Positions 36,205 to 45,418 of a stretch of DNA of 64,000 nucleotides are shown one piece after another (within the stretch, counting starts at the first letter, position 1; every line of letters begins with the position of its first letter). Source of the DNA: Streptomyces sp. HUAS 15-9 (lineage in GTDB: Bacteria; Actinomycetota; Actinomycetes; Streptomycetales; Streptomycetaceae); the NCBI RefSeq assembly GCF_025642155.1, contig NZ_CP106798.1, forward strand, positions 6,820,001 to 6,884,000, written 5' to 3'. The position numbers were made by a program, and so were the translations under genes. The notes under the pieces are model-generated. The model saw only the letters and a list, made by a program, of their open reading frames with translations, was not told the origin of the DNA and searched no databases.

Positions 36205-36987
36205 GTGTCCGCTACGCCCGTGCTGGCGTTGCGCGGAGTCTCCAAGCGATTCGGTGCGGTCCAGGCCCTCACCGACGTCGAGCTGGAGGTTCACGCCGGA
36301 GAAGTGGTCGCCCTGGTGGGCGACAACGGCGCAGGAAAGTCGACCCTGGTCAAGACGATCGCGGGTGTCCACCCCATCGATGAGGGCGTCATCGAGTGGG
36401 AGGGCAGGCCGGTCAGCATCAACAAGCCGCACGACGCCCAGGGACTCGGCGTCGCGACGGTCTACCAGGACCTCGCGCTGTGCGACAACCTCGACGTGGT
36501 CGGCAACCTCTTCCTCGGTCGCGAGCTGCTGCACCGGGGAGTCATCGACGAGGTGTCGATGGAGAAGCAGGCACGGGAGCTGCTGAGCACGCTCTCGATC
36601 CGCATCCCCAGCGTCCGCATCCCGATCGCGAGCCTCTCCGGCGGTCAGCGCCAGGTCGTCGCCATCGCCCGCGCCCTGATCGGTGACCCGAAGGTCGTCA
36701 TCCTCGACGAGCCCACCGCCGCGCTCGGCGTCGAGCAGACCGCGCAGGTCCTCGACCTGGTCGAGCGGCTGCGCGAGCGCAACCTCGGCGTCATCCTCAT
36801 CAGCCACAACATGGCTGACGTGAAGGCGGTCGCGGACACCGTCGCGGTCCTGCGCCTGGGCAGGAACAACGGCTCCTTCCCCGTGAAGAGCACCAGCCAC
36901 GAAGAGATCATCGCCGCGATCACGGGAGCCACGGAGAACGCCGTGACTCGTCGTGCGGAGCGTCGCACCACGGAGGCGGCAAAGTGA
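36205..36987 (+). CDS. xylG: Xylose ABC transporter ATP-binding protein XylG (single-domain)
   Basis: 260-residue ATPase with Walker A GDNGAGKST, Q-loop VYQDLALCDNL, signature LSGGQRQVV, Walker B VVILDEPTAALG and switch His (ISHNMAD). Unlike E. coli XylG and RbsA, which carry two fused nucleotide-binding domains (about 510 residues), this one has a single domain and must work as a dimer. GTG 36205 is chosen because AGGAG (36190-36194) is then well spaced; ATG 36196 and an upstream ATG 36136 are also in frame. It overlaps xylH by 4 bp (GTGA), so the pair is translationally coupled. Confidence 0.92.
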   Translation: MSATPVLALRGVSKRFGAVQALTDVELEVHAGEVVALVGDNGAGKSTLVKTIAGVHPIDEGVIEWEGRPVSINKPHDAQGLGVATVYQDLALCDNLDVVGNLFLGRELLHRGVIDEVSMEKQARELLSTLSIRIPSVRIPIASLSGGQRQVVAIARALIGDPKVVILDEPTAALGVEQTAQVLDLVERLRERNLGVILISHNMADVKAVADTVAVLRLGRNNGSFPVKSTSHEEIIAAITGATENAVTRRAERRTTEAAK

Positions 36988-38306
36988 GTGACACGTCCAA
37001 GGTCGAGAAGGCCGCCCCTGTTTCCAAGGCCCAGGACACCGTGGCCCCCGCCGACGACCCCACGGCCGCTCCGGTGGCCGTCGTCGACCCGCGACTGCTG
37101 GTCCGCGAAGAGGGCTTCAAGGGCTACATCACGGAGTTCAAGCGCAAGGTCAAGGGCGGTGAACTCGGCTCGCTGCCGGTCGTCATCGGCCTGATCATCA
37201 TCTGGACGATCTTCCAGCTCCAGAACGACCGGTTCCTGAGCGCGGACAACCTGTCCAACATCAGCTACTTCCTGTCGGCCACCGGCATGCTCGCCATCGG
37301 CCTGGTGTTCGTGCTGCTGCTCGGCGAGATCGACCTCTCCGTCGGCTCGGTCAGCGGTCTGGCGTCCACCGTGTTCGCCGTCTTCGTCGTCAACCGCGGT
37401 ATGAACGCCTGGCTGGCGCTCGCCCTGGCCATCGTGATCGGCGCCGTCATCGGCGCGCTGCAGGGCTGGTTCTTCGCCAAGATCGGCGTACCCGCGTTCG
37501 TGGTGACCCTGGCCGGCTTCCTCGGCTGGAACGGTCTGATGCTGTGGCTGCTCGGCTCCAGCGGCACCATCAACATCCCGGCCGACTCCGGCCCGGTGCA
37601 CCTGCTCGGCCAGAACTCCTTCTTCATGGACCAGGCCATCGTCGGCGCCTACATCCTGGCGGGCCTCGGTGTCGTGCTGACCTTCGTGGGCTCCTTCAGC
37701 GAGCAGCGCCGCCGTCGCGCGGCCGGTGTGCCGTTCCGGCCCACCAGCGAGATCCTGCTCCGTGTCGGCCTGCTCGCCGTGGCCTCCTTCTCCGCCGCGG
37801 CCGTGCTGAACAACGCCGCGGGTGTCTCCAACGCGCTGGTGATCTTCCTGGGCGCGCTGGTGGTCGTCGACTTCGTACTGCGTCGTACGACCTACGGCCG
37901 GAAGGTCTTTGCGGTCGGTGGTGGCATCGAGGCCGCGCGCCGTGCCGGTATCAGCGTGCCGATGATCCGTATCACCGTGTTCGCCATCTCCGGCGGCTTC
38001 GCGGCGGTCGGCGGTATGTTCTTCGCCGGCCAGACCGCGAGCGCCACGCTGAGCGCCGGTGGCGGCAACACCCTGATGCTCGCCATCGCGGCGGCCGTCA
38101 TCGGTGGTACGAGCCTCTTCGGCGGACGCGGTTCCGTCTGGTCCGCCCTGCTCGGCATGCTGGTCATCCAGTCCATCCAGACCGGTCTCGACCTGCTGAA
38201 CATGAACACCTCGATCCAGTACATGATCACCGGTGCGGTTCTGCTGGGCGCGGTGGTCATCGACTCGGTCTCCCGCAAGAGCCAGAAGGCGGCGGGCCGC
38301 GCGTAA
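36984..38306 (+). CDS. xylH: Xylose ABC transporter permease XylH
   Basis: 440-residue membrane permease of the BPD_transp_2 (ribose/xylose, RbsC-like) family. A polar 70-residue N-terminus (rich in Ala/Asp/Val/Lys) precedes about ten helices. Family signatures: LLLGEIDLSVGSVSGLAS near residue 110, and GGNTLMLAIAAAVIGGTSLFGG with GRGSVWSALLGMLVIQSIQ near the end. GTG start overlaps the xylG stop. The operon ends here; the 435 bp to dxs hold a duplicated hairpin element. Confidence 0.94.
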   Translation: MSDTSKVEKAAPVSKAQDTVAPADDPTAAPVAVVDPRLLVREEGFKGYITEFKRKVKGGELGSLPVVIGLIIIWTIFQLQNDRFLSADNLSNISYFLSATGMLAIGLVFVLLLGEIDLSVGSVSGLASTVFAVFVVNRGMNAWLALALAIVIGAVIGALQGWFFAKIGVPAFVVTLAGFLGWNGLMLWLLGSSGTINIPADSGPVHLLGQNSFFMDQAIVGAYILAGLGVVLTFVGSFSEQRRRRAAGVPFRPTSEILLRVGLLAVASFSAAAVLNNAAGVSNALVIFLGALVVVDFVLRRTTYGRKVFAVGGGIEAARRAGISVPMIRITVFAISGGFAAVGGMFFAGQTASATLSAGGGNTLMLAIAAAVIGGTSLFGGRGSVWSALLGMLVIQSIQTGLDLLNMNTSIQYMITGAVLLGAVVIDSVSRKSQKAAGRA

Positions 38307-38427
38307 CGCTCCGCGTAGCGCCGTGTCGTAGGCGTGCGGGTCGTTCTGCGGGTGCCGGTTCGTTGTGGCTGGACGCGCCCCGCGGCGGAGCCGCATATCG
38401 ACAGGACCCGCGCCCCTGAGGGTGTCG

Positions 38428-38627
38428 CACTGCCGTTACTCGTCAAGACCCCTGTGCCCGGCACCAATGGCGGTGTCGGGCACAGGTGTGTCTCGGGAGT
38501 GCTTCTGGTCGGGTACGGCGCGGTCGTGCCGTAGGGGTCTGGCAGTGCCGTTACTCGTCAAGACCCCTGTGCCCGGCGCCAATGGTGGTGTCGGGCACAG
38601 GGGTGTCTCGGGAACCCTTCTGGTGGG
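38428..38627. repeat. Direct repeat, two copies of about 85 bp at 115-bp spacing, each with a hairpin
   Basis: Copy 1 starts at 38428 and copy 2 at 38543; both read TGCCGTTACTCGTCAAGACC, then CCTGTGCCCGGC, GGTGTCGGGCACAGG and GTGTCTCGGGA. Only scattered substitutions separate them. Each folds into a hairpin (38451-38486, 10-bp stem; 38564-38603, 12-bp stem). They fill the gap between xylH and dxs. They may be a duplicated xylFGH terminator or a regulatory leader for dxs. The rest of the 435-bp gap shows no gene. Confidence 0.8.
38564..38603 (+). terminator. Strong hairpin before dxs, 12-bp stem
   Basis: CCCCTGTGCCCG (38564-38575) pairs perfectly with CGGGCACAGGGG (38592-38603). The weaker twin lies at 38451-38486. 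Confidence 0.7.
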
Positions 38628-38741
38628 CAGGGCCGTTCGCGTGACGTATGACGCGCAGCCCGGGCGTCGGCCGCACAGGCGGAACATTAGACTCGACAGG
38701 CCCGGAAACAGCTCGATCAGCTCTACTGCAAGGAGGCACGG

Positions 38742-40670
38742 GTGCCGCTGCTGACCCGCATCAGGGGACCGCGCGATCTGGACCGGCTCAGCCTGGAGGA
38801 GCTGGACCAGCTGGCAGAGGAGATCCGGACCTTCCTCGTCGACGCCGTCTCCAAGACAGGCGGACATCTCGGACCCAACCTGGGCGTGGTCGAGCTCACC
38901 ATCGCCCTGCACCGTGTCTTCGAGTCCCCGAAGGACAAGGTGCTGTGGGACACGGGCCACCAGTCCTACGTGCACAAGCTGCTCACGGGCCGGCAGGACT
39001 TCTCCAAGCTGAAGATGAAGGGCGGCCTGTCCGGTTACCCCTCGCAGGCCGAGTCCGAGCACGACGTCATCGAGAACTCGCACGCCTCGACGGTCCTCGG
39101 CTGGGCTGACGGTCTGGCAAAAGCCAACCAGCTGCGCAAAAAGGACGACCATGTCGTCGCCGTCATCGGTGACGGCGCCCTCACCGGCGGCATGGCCTGG
39201 GAGGCGCTCAACAACATCGCCGACGCCAAGGACCGCCCGCTGGTCATCGTCGTCAACGACAACGAGCGGTCGTACGCGCCGACGATCGGCGGCCTCGCCA
39301 ACCACCTCGCGACCTTGCGCACCACCGACGGTTACGAGCGCTTCCTGGCCCGCACCAAGGAGGTCCTGGAACGCACCCCGGTCGTCGGCAAGCCGCTCTA
39401 CGAGACCCTGCACGGCGCCAAGAAGGGCCTGAAGGACTTCATCACCCCGCAGGGCATGTTCGAGGACCTGGGCCTGAAGTACGTCGGCCCGATCGACGGC
39501 CACGACATCGAGGCCCTGGAGTCGGCGCTGGCCCGCGCCAAGCGCTTCGGCGGTCCCGTCATCGTGCACTGCCTCACCGAGAAGGGCCGCGGCTACCAGC
39601 CCGCCCTCCAGGACGAGGCCGACCGCTTCCACGCCGTCGGCAAGATCCACCCCGACACGGGCCTGCCCATCGCCAGCTCCGGGGCCGACTGGACCTCCGT
39701 CTTCGGCGACGAGATGGTGAAGCTGGGTCATGAGCGCGAGGACATCGTCGCCATCACCGCCGCGATGCTCCAGCCGGTCGGACTCGACCGGTTCGCCAAG
39801 GCCTTCCCCGAGCGGGTGTACGACGTCGGCATCGCCGAGCAGCACGGCGCCGTCTCCGCCGCGGGCCTCGCGACGGGCGGGGTGCACCCCGTCTTCGCCG
39901 TGTACGCCACCTTCCTCAACCGCGCCTTCGACCAGGTGCTGATGGACGTGGCCCTGCACAAGTGCGGTGTGACCTTCGTGCTGGACCGGGCGGGCATCAC
40001 CGGCACCGACGGCGCCTCCCACAACGGCATGTGGGACATGTCGATCCTTCAGGTCGTACCGGGGCTCAGGCTGGCCGCGCCGCGCGACGCCGACCAGGTG
40101 CGCGCGCAGCTGCGCGAGGCCGTCGAGGTGAAGGACGCGCCGACCGTCGTGCGCTTCTCGAAGGGCGCGGTCGGTCCCGCCGTACCGGCCGTGGGACACG
40201 TCGGCGGCATGGACGTGCTGCGCGAGCCGGGCACCGGCACCCCGGACGTGCTGCTGGTCTCCGTGGGCGCCCTCGCCCCGATGTGCCTGGAGATCGCCGG
40301 CCTGCTGGACCAGCAGGGCATCACCACCACCGTCGTCGACCCGCGCTGGGTCAAGCCCGTCGACGAGGCCATGGCCCCGCTCGCCGAGCGGCACCGCGTG
40401 GTCGTCACCGTCGAGGACAACTCCCGGGTCGGCGGCGTCGGCTCGGCGGTCGCCCAGGCCCTGCGGGACGCCGGCGTCGACGTCCCGCTGCGTGACTTCG
40501 GCATCCCGCCGCGCTTCCTCGACCACGCCTCGCGCGCCGAGGTCATGGCCGAGATCGGACTGACCGCCCCCGACATCGCCCGCCAGGTCACCGGCCTGGT
40601 CTCCAAGCTGGACGGCCGCTTCGACCGCCCGACAAGCGAGATCGACTCGGTGGAGCCCGCGCGCGACTAG
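38742..40670 (+). CDS. dxs: 1-deoxy-D-xylulose-5-phosphate synthase
   Basis: 642-residue thiamine-diphosphate enzyme joining pyruvate and glyceraldehyde 3-phosphate, the first step of the MEP isoprenoid pathway. ThDP-binding [17 protein letters not shown] near residue 145 and the catalytic-region His in [12 protein letters not shown] are clear. The transketolase pyrimidine domain has [15 protein letters not shown] with the activating Glu, followed by the C-terminal domain ([18 protein letters not shown]). GTG 38742 follows AAGGAGG. It is downstream of, but probably not co-transcribed with, the xylose transporter genes. A terminator follows at 40702. Confidence 0.97.
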   Translation: MPLLTRIRGPRDLDRLSLEELDQLAEEIRTFLVDAVSKTGGHLGPNLGVVELTIALHRVFESPKDKVLWDTGHQSYVHKLLTGRQDFSKLKMKGGLSGYPSQAESEHDVIENSHASTVLGWADGLAKANQLRKKDDHVVAVIGDGALTGGMAWEALNNIADAKDRPLVIVVNDNERSYAPTIGGLANHLATLRTTDGYERFLARTKEVLERTPVVGKPLYETLHGAKKGLKDFITPQGMFEDLGLKYVGPIDGHDIEALESALARAKRFGGPVIVHCLTEKGRGYQPALQDEADRFHAVGKIHPDTGLPIASSGADWTSVFGDEMVKLGHEREDIVAITAAMLQPVGLDRFAKAFPERVYDVGIAEQHGAVSAAGLATGGVHPVFAVYATFLNRAFDQVLMDVALHKCGVTFVLDRAGITGTDGASHNGMWDMSILQVVPGLRLAAPRDADQVRAQLREAVEVKDAPTVVRFSKGAVGPAVPAVGHVGGMDVLREPGTGTPDVLLVSVGALAPMCLEIAGLLDQQGITTTVVDPRWVKPVDEAMAPLAERHRVVVTVEDNSRVGGVGSAVAQALRDAGVDVPLRDFGIPPRFLDHASRAEVMAEIGLTAPDIARQVTGLVSKLDGRFDRPTSEIDSVEPARD

Positions 40671-40701
40671 CAACAGGGAACTCGGGGGAGGCGTCCTTCC
40701 A

Positions 40702-40739
40702 GGCCGGTTTTGCCACTGTCAAGAGTGGTGAAACCGGCC
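40702..40739 (+). terminator. Terminator after dxs
   Basis: GGCCGGTTT (40702-40710) pairs with AAACCGGCC (40731-40739), and an inner TGCCACT/AGTGGTG helix extends it. The A/T tract inside the stem is unusual for this GC-rich window. Confidence 0.85.
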
Positions 40740-40825
40740 CATTTGCGTGAATCGGCATGCTTCGGGGCATACGTACCACGCCCCCTCTCGATCATGTCGG
40801 GGACGACAAGCGTGGGAGGTACCCC

Positions 40826-42352
40826 GTGAGCAGTTCCCTCTTCCGGACGAAAAAGGTGGAGCAGTCCATCCTCGACACCGAGGAGCCAGAGCACGCGCTC
40901 AAGAAATCCTTGTCCGCGCTGGATCTGACCGTCTTCGGCGTCGGTGTCATCATCGGCACCGGCATCTTCGTCCTGACCGGCAAGGTCGCCAAGGAGAACG
41001 CGGGCCCCGCGGTCTCCCTGGCCTTCGTCGCGGCCGGCGTCGTCTGCGCACTCGCCGCGCTCTGCTACGCGGAGTTCGCCTCCACGGTCCCGGTGGCCGG
41101 ATCCGCGTACACCTTCTCGTACGCCTCCCTCGGCGAACTGCCCGCCTGGATCATCGGCTGGGACCTCGTCCTGGAGTTCGCGCTCGGCACGGCGGTGGTC
41201 GCCGTCGGCTGGTCCGGCTACATGCGCTCGCTCCTGGACAACGCGGGCTGGCACCTGCCCGACTACCTCGGCGGCCGGGACGGGGCCCACGGCTTCGGCT
41301 TCGACATCCTCGCCGCCGCGCTGGTCCTGGTGCTCACCGCCATCCTCGTGATCGGCATGAAACTGTCCGCGCGGGTCACCGAGGTGGTCGTCGCCATCAA
41401 GGTGACGGTCGTCCTGATCGTGATCATCGCCGGTGCCTTCTTCATCACCAGCTCCAACTACAAGCCGTTCATCCCCAAGGCCCAGCCGGTGGAGGCCGGG
41501 GGCACTCTCAAAGCGCCGCTCATCCAGCTGATGGCCGGCTGGGCGCCGTCCAACTTCGGTGTGATGGGCATCTTCACCGCCGCCTCCGTCGTCTTCTTCG
41601 CCTTCATCGGCTTCGACGTCGTGGCCACCGCCGCCGAGGAGACCAAGAACCCGCAGCGGGACATGCCGCGCGGCATCCTCGGCTCCCTGTTCATCTGCAC
41701 GGCGCTGTACGTCGCGGTGTCCATCGTCGTCACGGGCATGCAGCACTACACCGCTCTCTCCGTGGACGCCCCGCTCGCCGACGCCTTCAAGGCCCTCGGT
41801 CACCCCTGGTACGCGGGCGCGATCAGCTTCGGCGCGGTCATCGGCCTGACCACGGTCTGCATGATCCTGCTGCTCGGTCAGACCCGGGTGTTCTTCGCGA
41901 TGAGCCGCGACGGGCTGCTGCCCCGCTTCTTCTCCATCGTCCACCCCCGGTTCCGGACCCCGCACCGGCCGACCATCCTGCTCGGCGTGCTCATCGCGGT
42001 CATCGCCGGTTTCACCAGTCTGAGTGAACTCGCCGAGCTGGTGAACATCGGCACGCTGTTCGCCTTCGTGGTCGTCGCGCTCGGCGTGATCATCCTCCGC
42101 CGCACCCGCCCGGACCTGCACCGCGCCTTCCGCACCCCGTGGGTGCCCTTCATCCCGGTCCTGTCCGTCGCCGCCACGCTCTGGCTGATGCTGAACCTGC
42201 CCGCCGAGACCTGGCTCCGGTTCGCCATCTGGATGGTGATCGGCTTCGTCGTGTACTTCGCGTACGGCCGCTCGCACAGCCGCCTGGGACGTCACGAGGA
42301 GACCACGGTCGGCGAGGCGTTCAAGCACAAGCGGGGCGACGCATCGGAATAG
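40826..42352 (+). CDS. APC-family cationic amino-acid permease
   Basis: 508-residue membrane transporter with about 13 predicted helices, resembling CAT-type (SLC7A1-like) amino-acid permeases. The N-terminal region has HALKKSLSALDLTVFGVGVI followed by GTGIFVLTG, the helix-1 substrate-binding motif. FAFIGFDVVATAAEETKNPQRDMPRGI is the conserved helix 6-7 loop. Substrate is probably lysine, arginine or ornithine, which is family knowledge and not provable here. GTG 40826 follows GGGAGGT; the longer ATG 40757 start would add a non-hydrophobic tail without a ribosome site. It follows the dxs terminator and is likely monocistronic. Confidence 0.92.
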   Translation: MSSSLFRTKKVEQSILDTEEPEHALKKSLSALDLTVFGVGVIIGTGIFVLTGKVAKENAGPAVSLAFVAAGVVCALAALCYAEFASTVPVAGSAYTFSYASLGELPAWIIGWDLVLEFALGTAVVAVGWSGYMRSLLDNAGWHLPDYLGGRDGAHGFGFDILAAALVLVLTAILVIGMKLSARVTEVVVAIKVTVVLIVIIAGAFFITSSNYKPFIPKAQPVEAGGTLKAPLIQLMAGWAPSNFGVMGIFTAASVVFFAFIGFDVVATAAEETKNPQRDMPRGILGSLFICTALYVAVSIVVTGMQHYTALSVDAPLADAFKALGHPWYAGAISFGAVIGLTTVCMILLLGQTRVFFAMSRDGLLPRFFSIVHPRFRTPHRPTILLGVLIAVIAGFTSLSELAELVNIGTLFAFVVVALGVIILRRTRPDLHRAFRTPWVPFIPVLSVAATLWLMLNLPAETWLRFAIWMVIGFVVYFAYGRSHSRLGRHEETTVGEAFKHKRGDASE

Positions 42353-42446
42353 GAGAACATGAACGCACAGTAGTCAAACCGCTTGCCGCCCCGGCCCCGT
42401 ATGTCCCGCTTCGGTGGAGACCGCGGGGCCGGATAGCGTGCTCCCC

Positions 42447-43904
42447 ATGTCCGCCGCGCAGCCCGCCCCTCCACGTTCCGTAATCGCACGGAAGGCGTAC
42501 TGGACGCGGCTGCTGCCGCTGCTGGCGGCCCTGGCCTGTGTGACCCGTGTGCCGTCCTTCGCGCGGCCGCTGTGGAACCCCGACGAGGGCTTTCTCGCCG
42601 TGCAGGCCCGGATGCTGGCACACGGCGGACAGCTGTACGAGACGGTGGTGGACCGCAAGCCGCCGCTCGTGCCGTGGCTGTACCAGGCCGCGTTCGCGCT
42701 GGGCGGTTCCGGATCGCTCACCCCGGTGCGGATCCTCGCCGTGCTCGCACAACTGCTCACCGCCGTCCTGCTGGCCTCGCTCGCCCGGCGCCGGTGGGGC
42801 GACACCGCGGGCCGGACGGCCGGAGGGCTGTATCTGCTGGTCTCCGTGGGGCTCAACCCCGAGGACGCGCAGGCCGCCACGTTCGAGGTGTTCATGCTGC
42901 CCTGCACGGCCGCCGCGATGTGGTGCGCGGACCGCCGCCGCTGGGGCGCGGCCGGGGCGGCCGCCGCCTGCGCCCTGCTCACCAAGCAGACCGGCGGGGC
43001 GGTGCTGGTGCCGGTGCTGTGGCTCGCGTACCGGCACGGCGCGCCGCGCGGCGGGGTGCTGCGGCTGGTCGCCGGGGTGACCCTGCCGGTGCTCGGCGCG
43101 GCCCTGGTCACCGATCCGGCCGGCTTCGTCTTCTGGACGGTCACCGGATCGGGGGCGTACGCCTCCTTCACCGGCTCCGAACTCCATGCCCTGGTCCGGG
43201 CGCTGACCAACACGGTGATCCTGGCCGTGGCCTGCGCGGGCCTGATCCCGCCGGTGGTACGGGCCCTGCGGCTGGCCCGCACGGGCGCGGTCGACCTGTG
43301 GCTGTGGCTCGCCTCGTCGGCCCCGGCCGTCCTCCTCGGCTTCCACTTCTTCGGCCACTACTACCTGCAACTCATCCCGCCGCTCGCCCTGCTGGCGACG
43401 GCCGCGCTGCAGATCCTGCCCCGGCAGCGGCTGACGGCGGCGGTCCTCACCTCGGCCTGCTGCTGCGTCCTCTTCCTGGCCTGGGGCCTGCTGGCGCCCC
43501 GCCCCGAACTCACCCACGCCCAGCGCCTCGCCTCCGCCGTGGCCCACCGCACGGCGCTGACCGACCGGGTCCTCGTATGGGGGATACACCCGGAGACGTA
43601 CTGGCTGTCCGAGCGCACCCCCGCCAGCCGCTATCTCACCGCGGGGCTCCTCACCAACTTCAGCGGCGGCCGGGGCGGCCCCGAGGTCGGCGAGAAGTAC
43701 GCCGTTCAGGGCACCTGGCCCGTCTTCCGCGAGGAGATGACCACCCACGCACCGGCCCTGGTGGTCGACGACTCCAGAGGCAAGCCGTACGCCCCGGAAC
43801 GCGTCCCGGGCCTGCGCCGGCTCCTCGCGGCACGGTACGAACCGGTGGGGGAGGTGGACGGGGCGGTGCTGTACGCCCGGGTGGCGCGGGACCAGGGGGA
43901 CTAG
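42447..43904 (+). CDS. Integral-membrane glycosyltransferase, PMT_2/GT39-ArnT-like
   Basis: 485-residue protein with many hydrophobic helices. The first extracellular loop has LWNPDEGFLAVQARMLAHGG and RKPPLVPWLYQ, the acidic DE and KPPL signatures of the PMT_2/ArnT superfamily, which transfers sugar from polyprenyl-phosphate donors to proteins or lipids outside the membrane. A soluble C-terminal part (about 365-485) follows the membrane domain. The acceptor is unknown. ATG 42447 lies after a weak purine stretch. Its stop codon TAG overlaps the convergent NYN gene's stop in the palindrome CTAG (43901-43904). Confidence 0.85.
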   Translation: MSAAQPAPPRSVIARKAYWTRLLPLLAALACVTRVPSFARPLWNPDEGFLAVQARMLAHGGQLYETVVDRKPPLVPWLYQAAFALGGSGSLTPVRILAVLAQLLTAVLLASLARRRWGDTAGRTAGGLYLLVSVGLNPEDAQAATFEVFMLPCTAAAMWCADRRRWGAAGAAAACALLTKQTGGAVLVPVLWLAYRHGAPRGGVLRLVAGVTLPVLGAALVTDPAGFVFWTVTGSGAYASFTGSELHALVRALTNTVILAVACAGLIPPVVRALRLARTGAVDLWLWLASSAPAVLLGFHFFGHYYLQLIPPLALLATAALQILPRQRLTAAVLTSACCCVLFLAWGLLAPRPELTHAQRLASAVAHRTALTDRVLVWGIHPETYWLSERTPASRYLTAGLLTNFSGGRGGPEVGEKYAVQGTWPVFREEMTTHAPALVVDDSRGKPYAPERVPGLRRLLAARYEPVGEVDGAVLYARVARDQGD

Positions 43905-44281
43905 GGCGTACCGCCGAGCACCGCCCGGGGGCCCGTCACCTCCGCGTCCAACTCCATCACCCTGCGCCGCAGTTCGCGGTCGGCGGTGATGACCAGGGTG
44001 GGGCGGCCGTGGTTCTCCTCGACCAGTTCGACGATACGGTCGTCGCCGCTGCCCCGCGCCGACTCCACCCGCAGTCCGGGCGCGGACTCCACACCGCGCG
44101 CCGCGCCCTCGACGACGAGCACGATCTCCACGGGGTTCGGATGACCGGGCAGCCCCTCCGACGCCAGCCGGTCCCGCAGCCGCTCGGCGGCCCCCTTCCG
44201 GTCCCGCCACCATCCGTCGGGCACCGACCCGACCACGTTCGCGGCATCGACGATCACGAGCAGCGGCGCATCCTCGTCCAT
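43901..44281 (-). CDS. NYN/PIN-like domain protein
   Basis: 126-residue small protein with a PIN-like nuclease core: VIVDAANVVGSVPDGWW near the start, SGDDRIVELVEEN in the middle and VITADRELRRRVMELDAEVTGP at the end supply three conserved acidic positions. These resemble NYN ribonucleases; orthologues are often labelled NTP pyrophosphohydrolase. Activity is therefore uncertain. ATG at 44279-44281. It ends within the CTAG shared with the convergent glycosyltransferase and diverges from a beta-propeller gene 120 bp away. Confidence 0.7.
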   Translation of the reverse strand: MDEDAPLLVIVDAANVVGSVPDGWWRDRKGAAERLRDRLASEGLPGHPNPVEIVLVVEGAARGVESAPGLRVESARGSGDDRIVELVEENHGRPTLVITADRELRRRVMELDAEVTGPRAVLGGTP

Positions 44282-44401
44282 ACGCCAAGCGTCCCACGGC
44301 GACGCGCCCCGAACACCCACAGAACACCCGCGCGGCCGCCGACGCGGCAACCGGCAAGGGGCGGGCCCCGGTCGGCGGCTCGTGCGGCATAGAGTGATGC
44401 G

Positions 44402-45418
44402 GTGAACGGCGACTGGCTCATACGCGGCCGTGACGGCCGGCTCAGTGTCTACCTGCGGTCGGGCGAAGCCGTCCTGTGCCGGGCGGAGCGCGGTTCCGGT
44501 GGTCCCTGGAGTGTTCCGCGGAAGGTCGGCGGTGACCAGCGGCTGCATCCCGTGCTCGCCGTCGGTCAGGGTGCCGACGGCTACGCCCATCTGGTCTCCT
44601 GGCGGCCCACGGTGGCCGGTGAGTCGGGCGTGGTGCACTCCACCCACTTCCGGCCGCATCTCGCCGCCCTGGACTGGGCTCCGGTCGGACACCCCGACAA
44701 GAAGGGCGACCGCACCGGCACCCCGGCGGTCGCCGTGGACGCACAGGGCCGGGCCCATGTCTTCGTACGCAACGGGGGCGGCTCGGTGAGCCTGCTGGCC
44801 CAGAAGGAGAAGGGCGGCTGGGGCCCCTGGCGCGATCTGAAGGGCCGGGACGTCCAGGAGGAACTCGCGGCGGTGACGGGGGAGTCCGGCCGGGTCGAGC
44901 TCTACGCGGCCGTCCCCGGCGCCGTACTGCACTGGCGTCAGGAGGAACCGGGCACCGAGCCGGTCCTTCAGGAGGCGCTGGAGGCCCCGGCCCGCCCGGG
45001 CACCCTGCACGCCCTGGCCACCTCGCCCGACAGCACCACCCTCTTCTACACCGACGACTCGGGCGACATCTGCGCCTGGCGCCCCGGCGGCAAGCCCGTA
45101 GCCCTGCTCCCCGCGGCCGGTGACGGCCCGGTCGCGGCGGTCCGCTGCGAACTGGACGGTCACGACTGCACCCTCCTCGCCCAGCGTTCGTCGAGCGGCC
45201 GCGTGGCCTTCGCCGCGTATCCGACCCAGGACGAGACGGCGGGTGCCTGGTGGACCGAGTCGGGTCCCCAGCTCCCCGCGGACGCCGTGGTGGCCCTCGC
45301 GCTGGACGAGAACGACCGCGTGGTCGCGGCAACGTTGTCCCCGTCGAGCGGCCGACTCCTGGTCACCCGCCGCAAGGACGAGCCGGGACTGGCGCTGGAG
45401 GCGTGGCGGGAGGTCTGA
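44402..45418 (+). CDS. Predicted beta-propeller protein of unknown function
   Basis: 338-residue soluble protein with no signal peptide. Repeated motifs of about 45-50 residues (GRLSVYLRSGEAVLCRAERG, DGYAHLVSWRPTV, GRAHVFVRNGGGSVSLLAQK, GRVELYAAVPGAVLHW, TLFYTDDSGDICAWRPGGK) suggest a six- or seven-bladed propeller similar to PLL lectin-like folds. No catalytic motif is seen. GTG 44402 gives MNGDWLIRGRDGRL. The downstream gene's GTG at 45419 is immediately next to its TGA, so the two form an operon. Confidence 0.65.
   Translation: MNGDWLIRGRDGRLSVYLRSGEAVLCRAERGSGGPWSVPRKVGGDQRLHPVLAVGQGADGYAHLVSWRPTVAGESGVVHSTHFRPHLAALDWAPVGHPDKKGDRTGTPAVAVDAQGRAHVFVRNGGGSVSLLAQKEKGGWGPWRDLKGRDVQEELAAVTGESGRVELYAAVPGAVLHWRQEEPGTEPVLQEALEAPARPGTLHALATSPDSTTLFYTDDSGDICAWRPGGKPVALLPAAGDGPVAAVRCELDGHDCTLLAQRSSSGRVAFAAYPTQDETAGAWWTESGPQLPADAVVALALDENDRVVAATLSPSSGRLLVTRRKDEPGLALEAWREV

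Noticed and set aside
45328..45339. GGCAACGTTGTC, resembling the GH92 operator GACAACGTTGTC
   Set aside because: One base differs from the palindrome, and it lies deep inside the coding sequence of the propeller gene, so chance is the better explanation.
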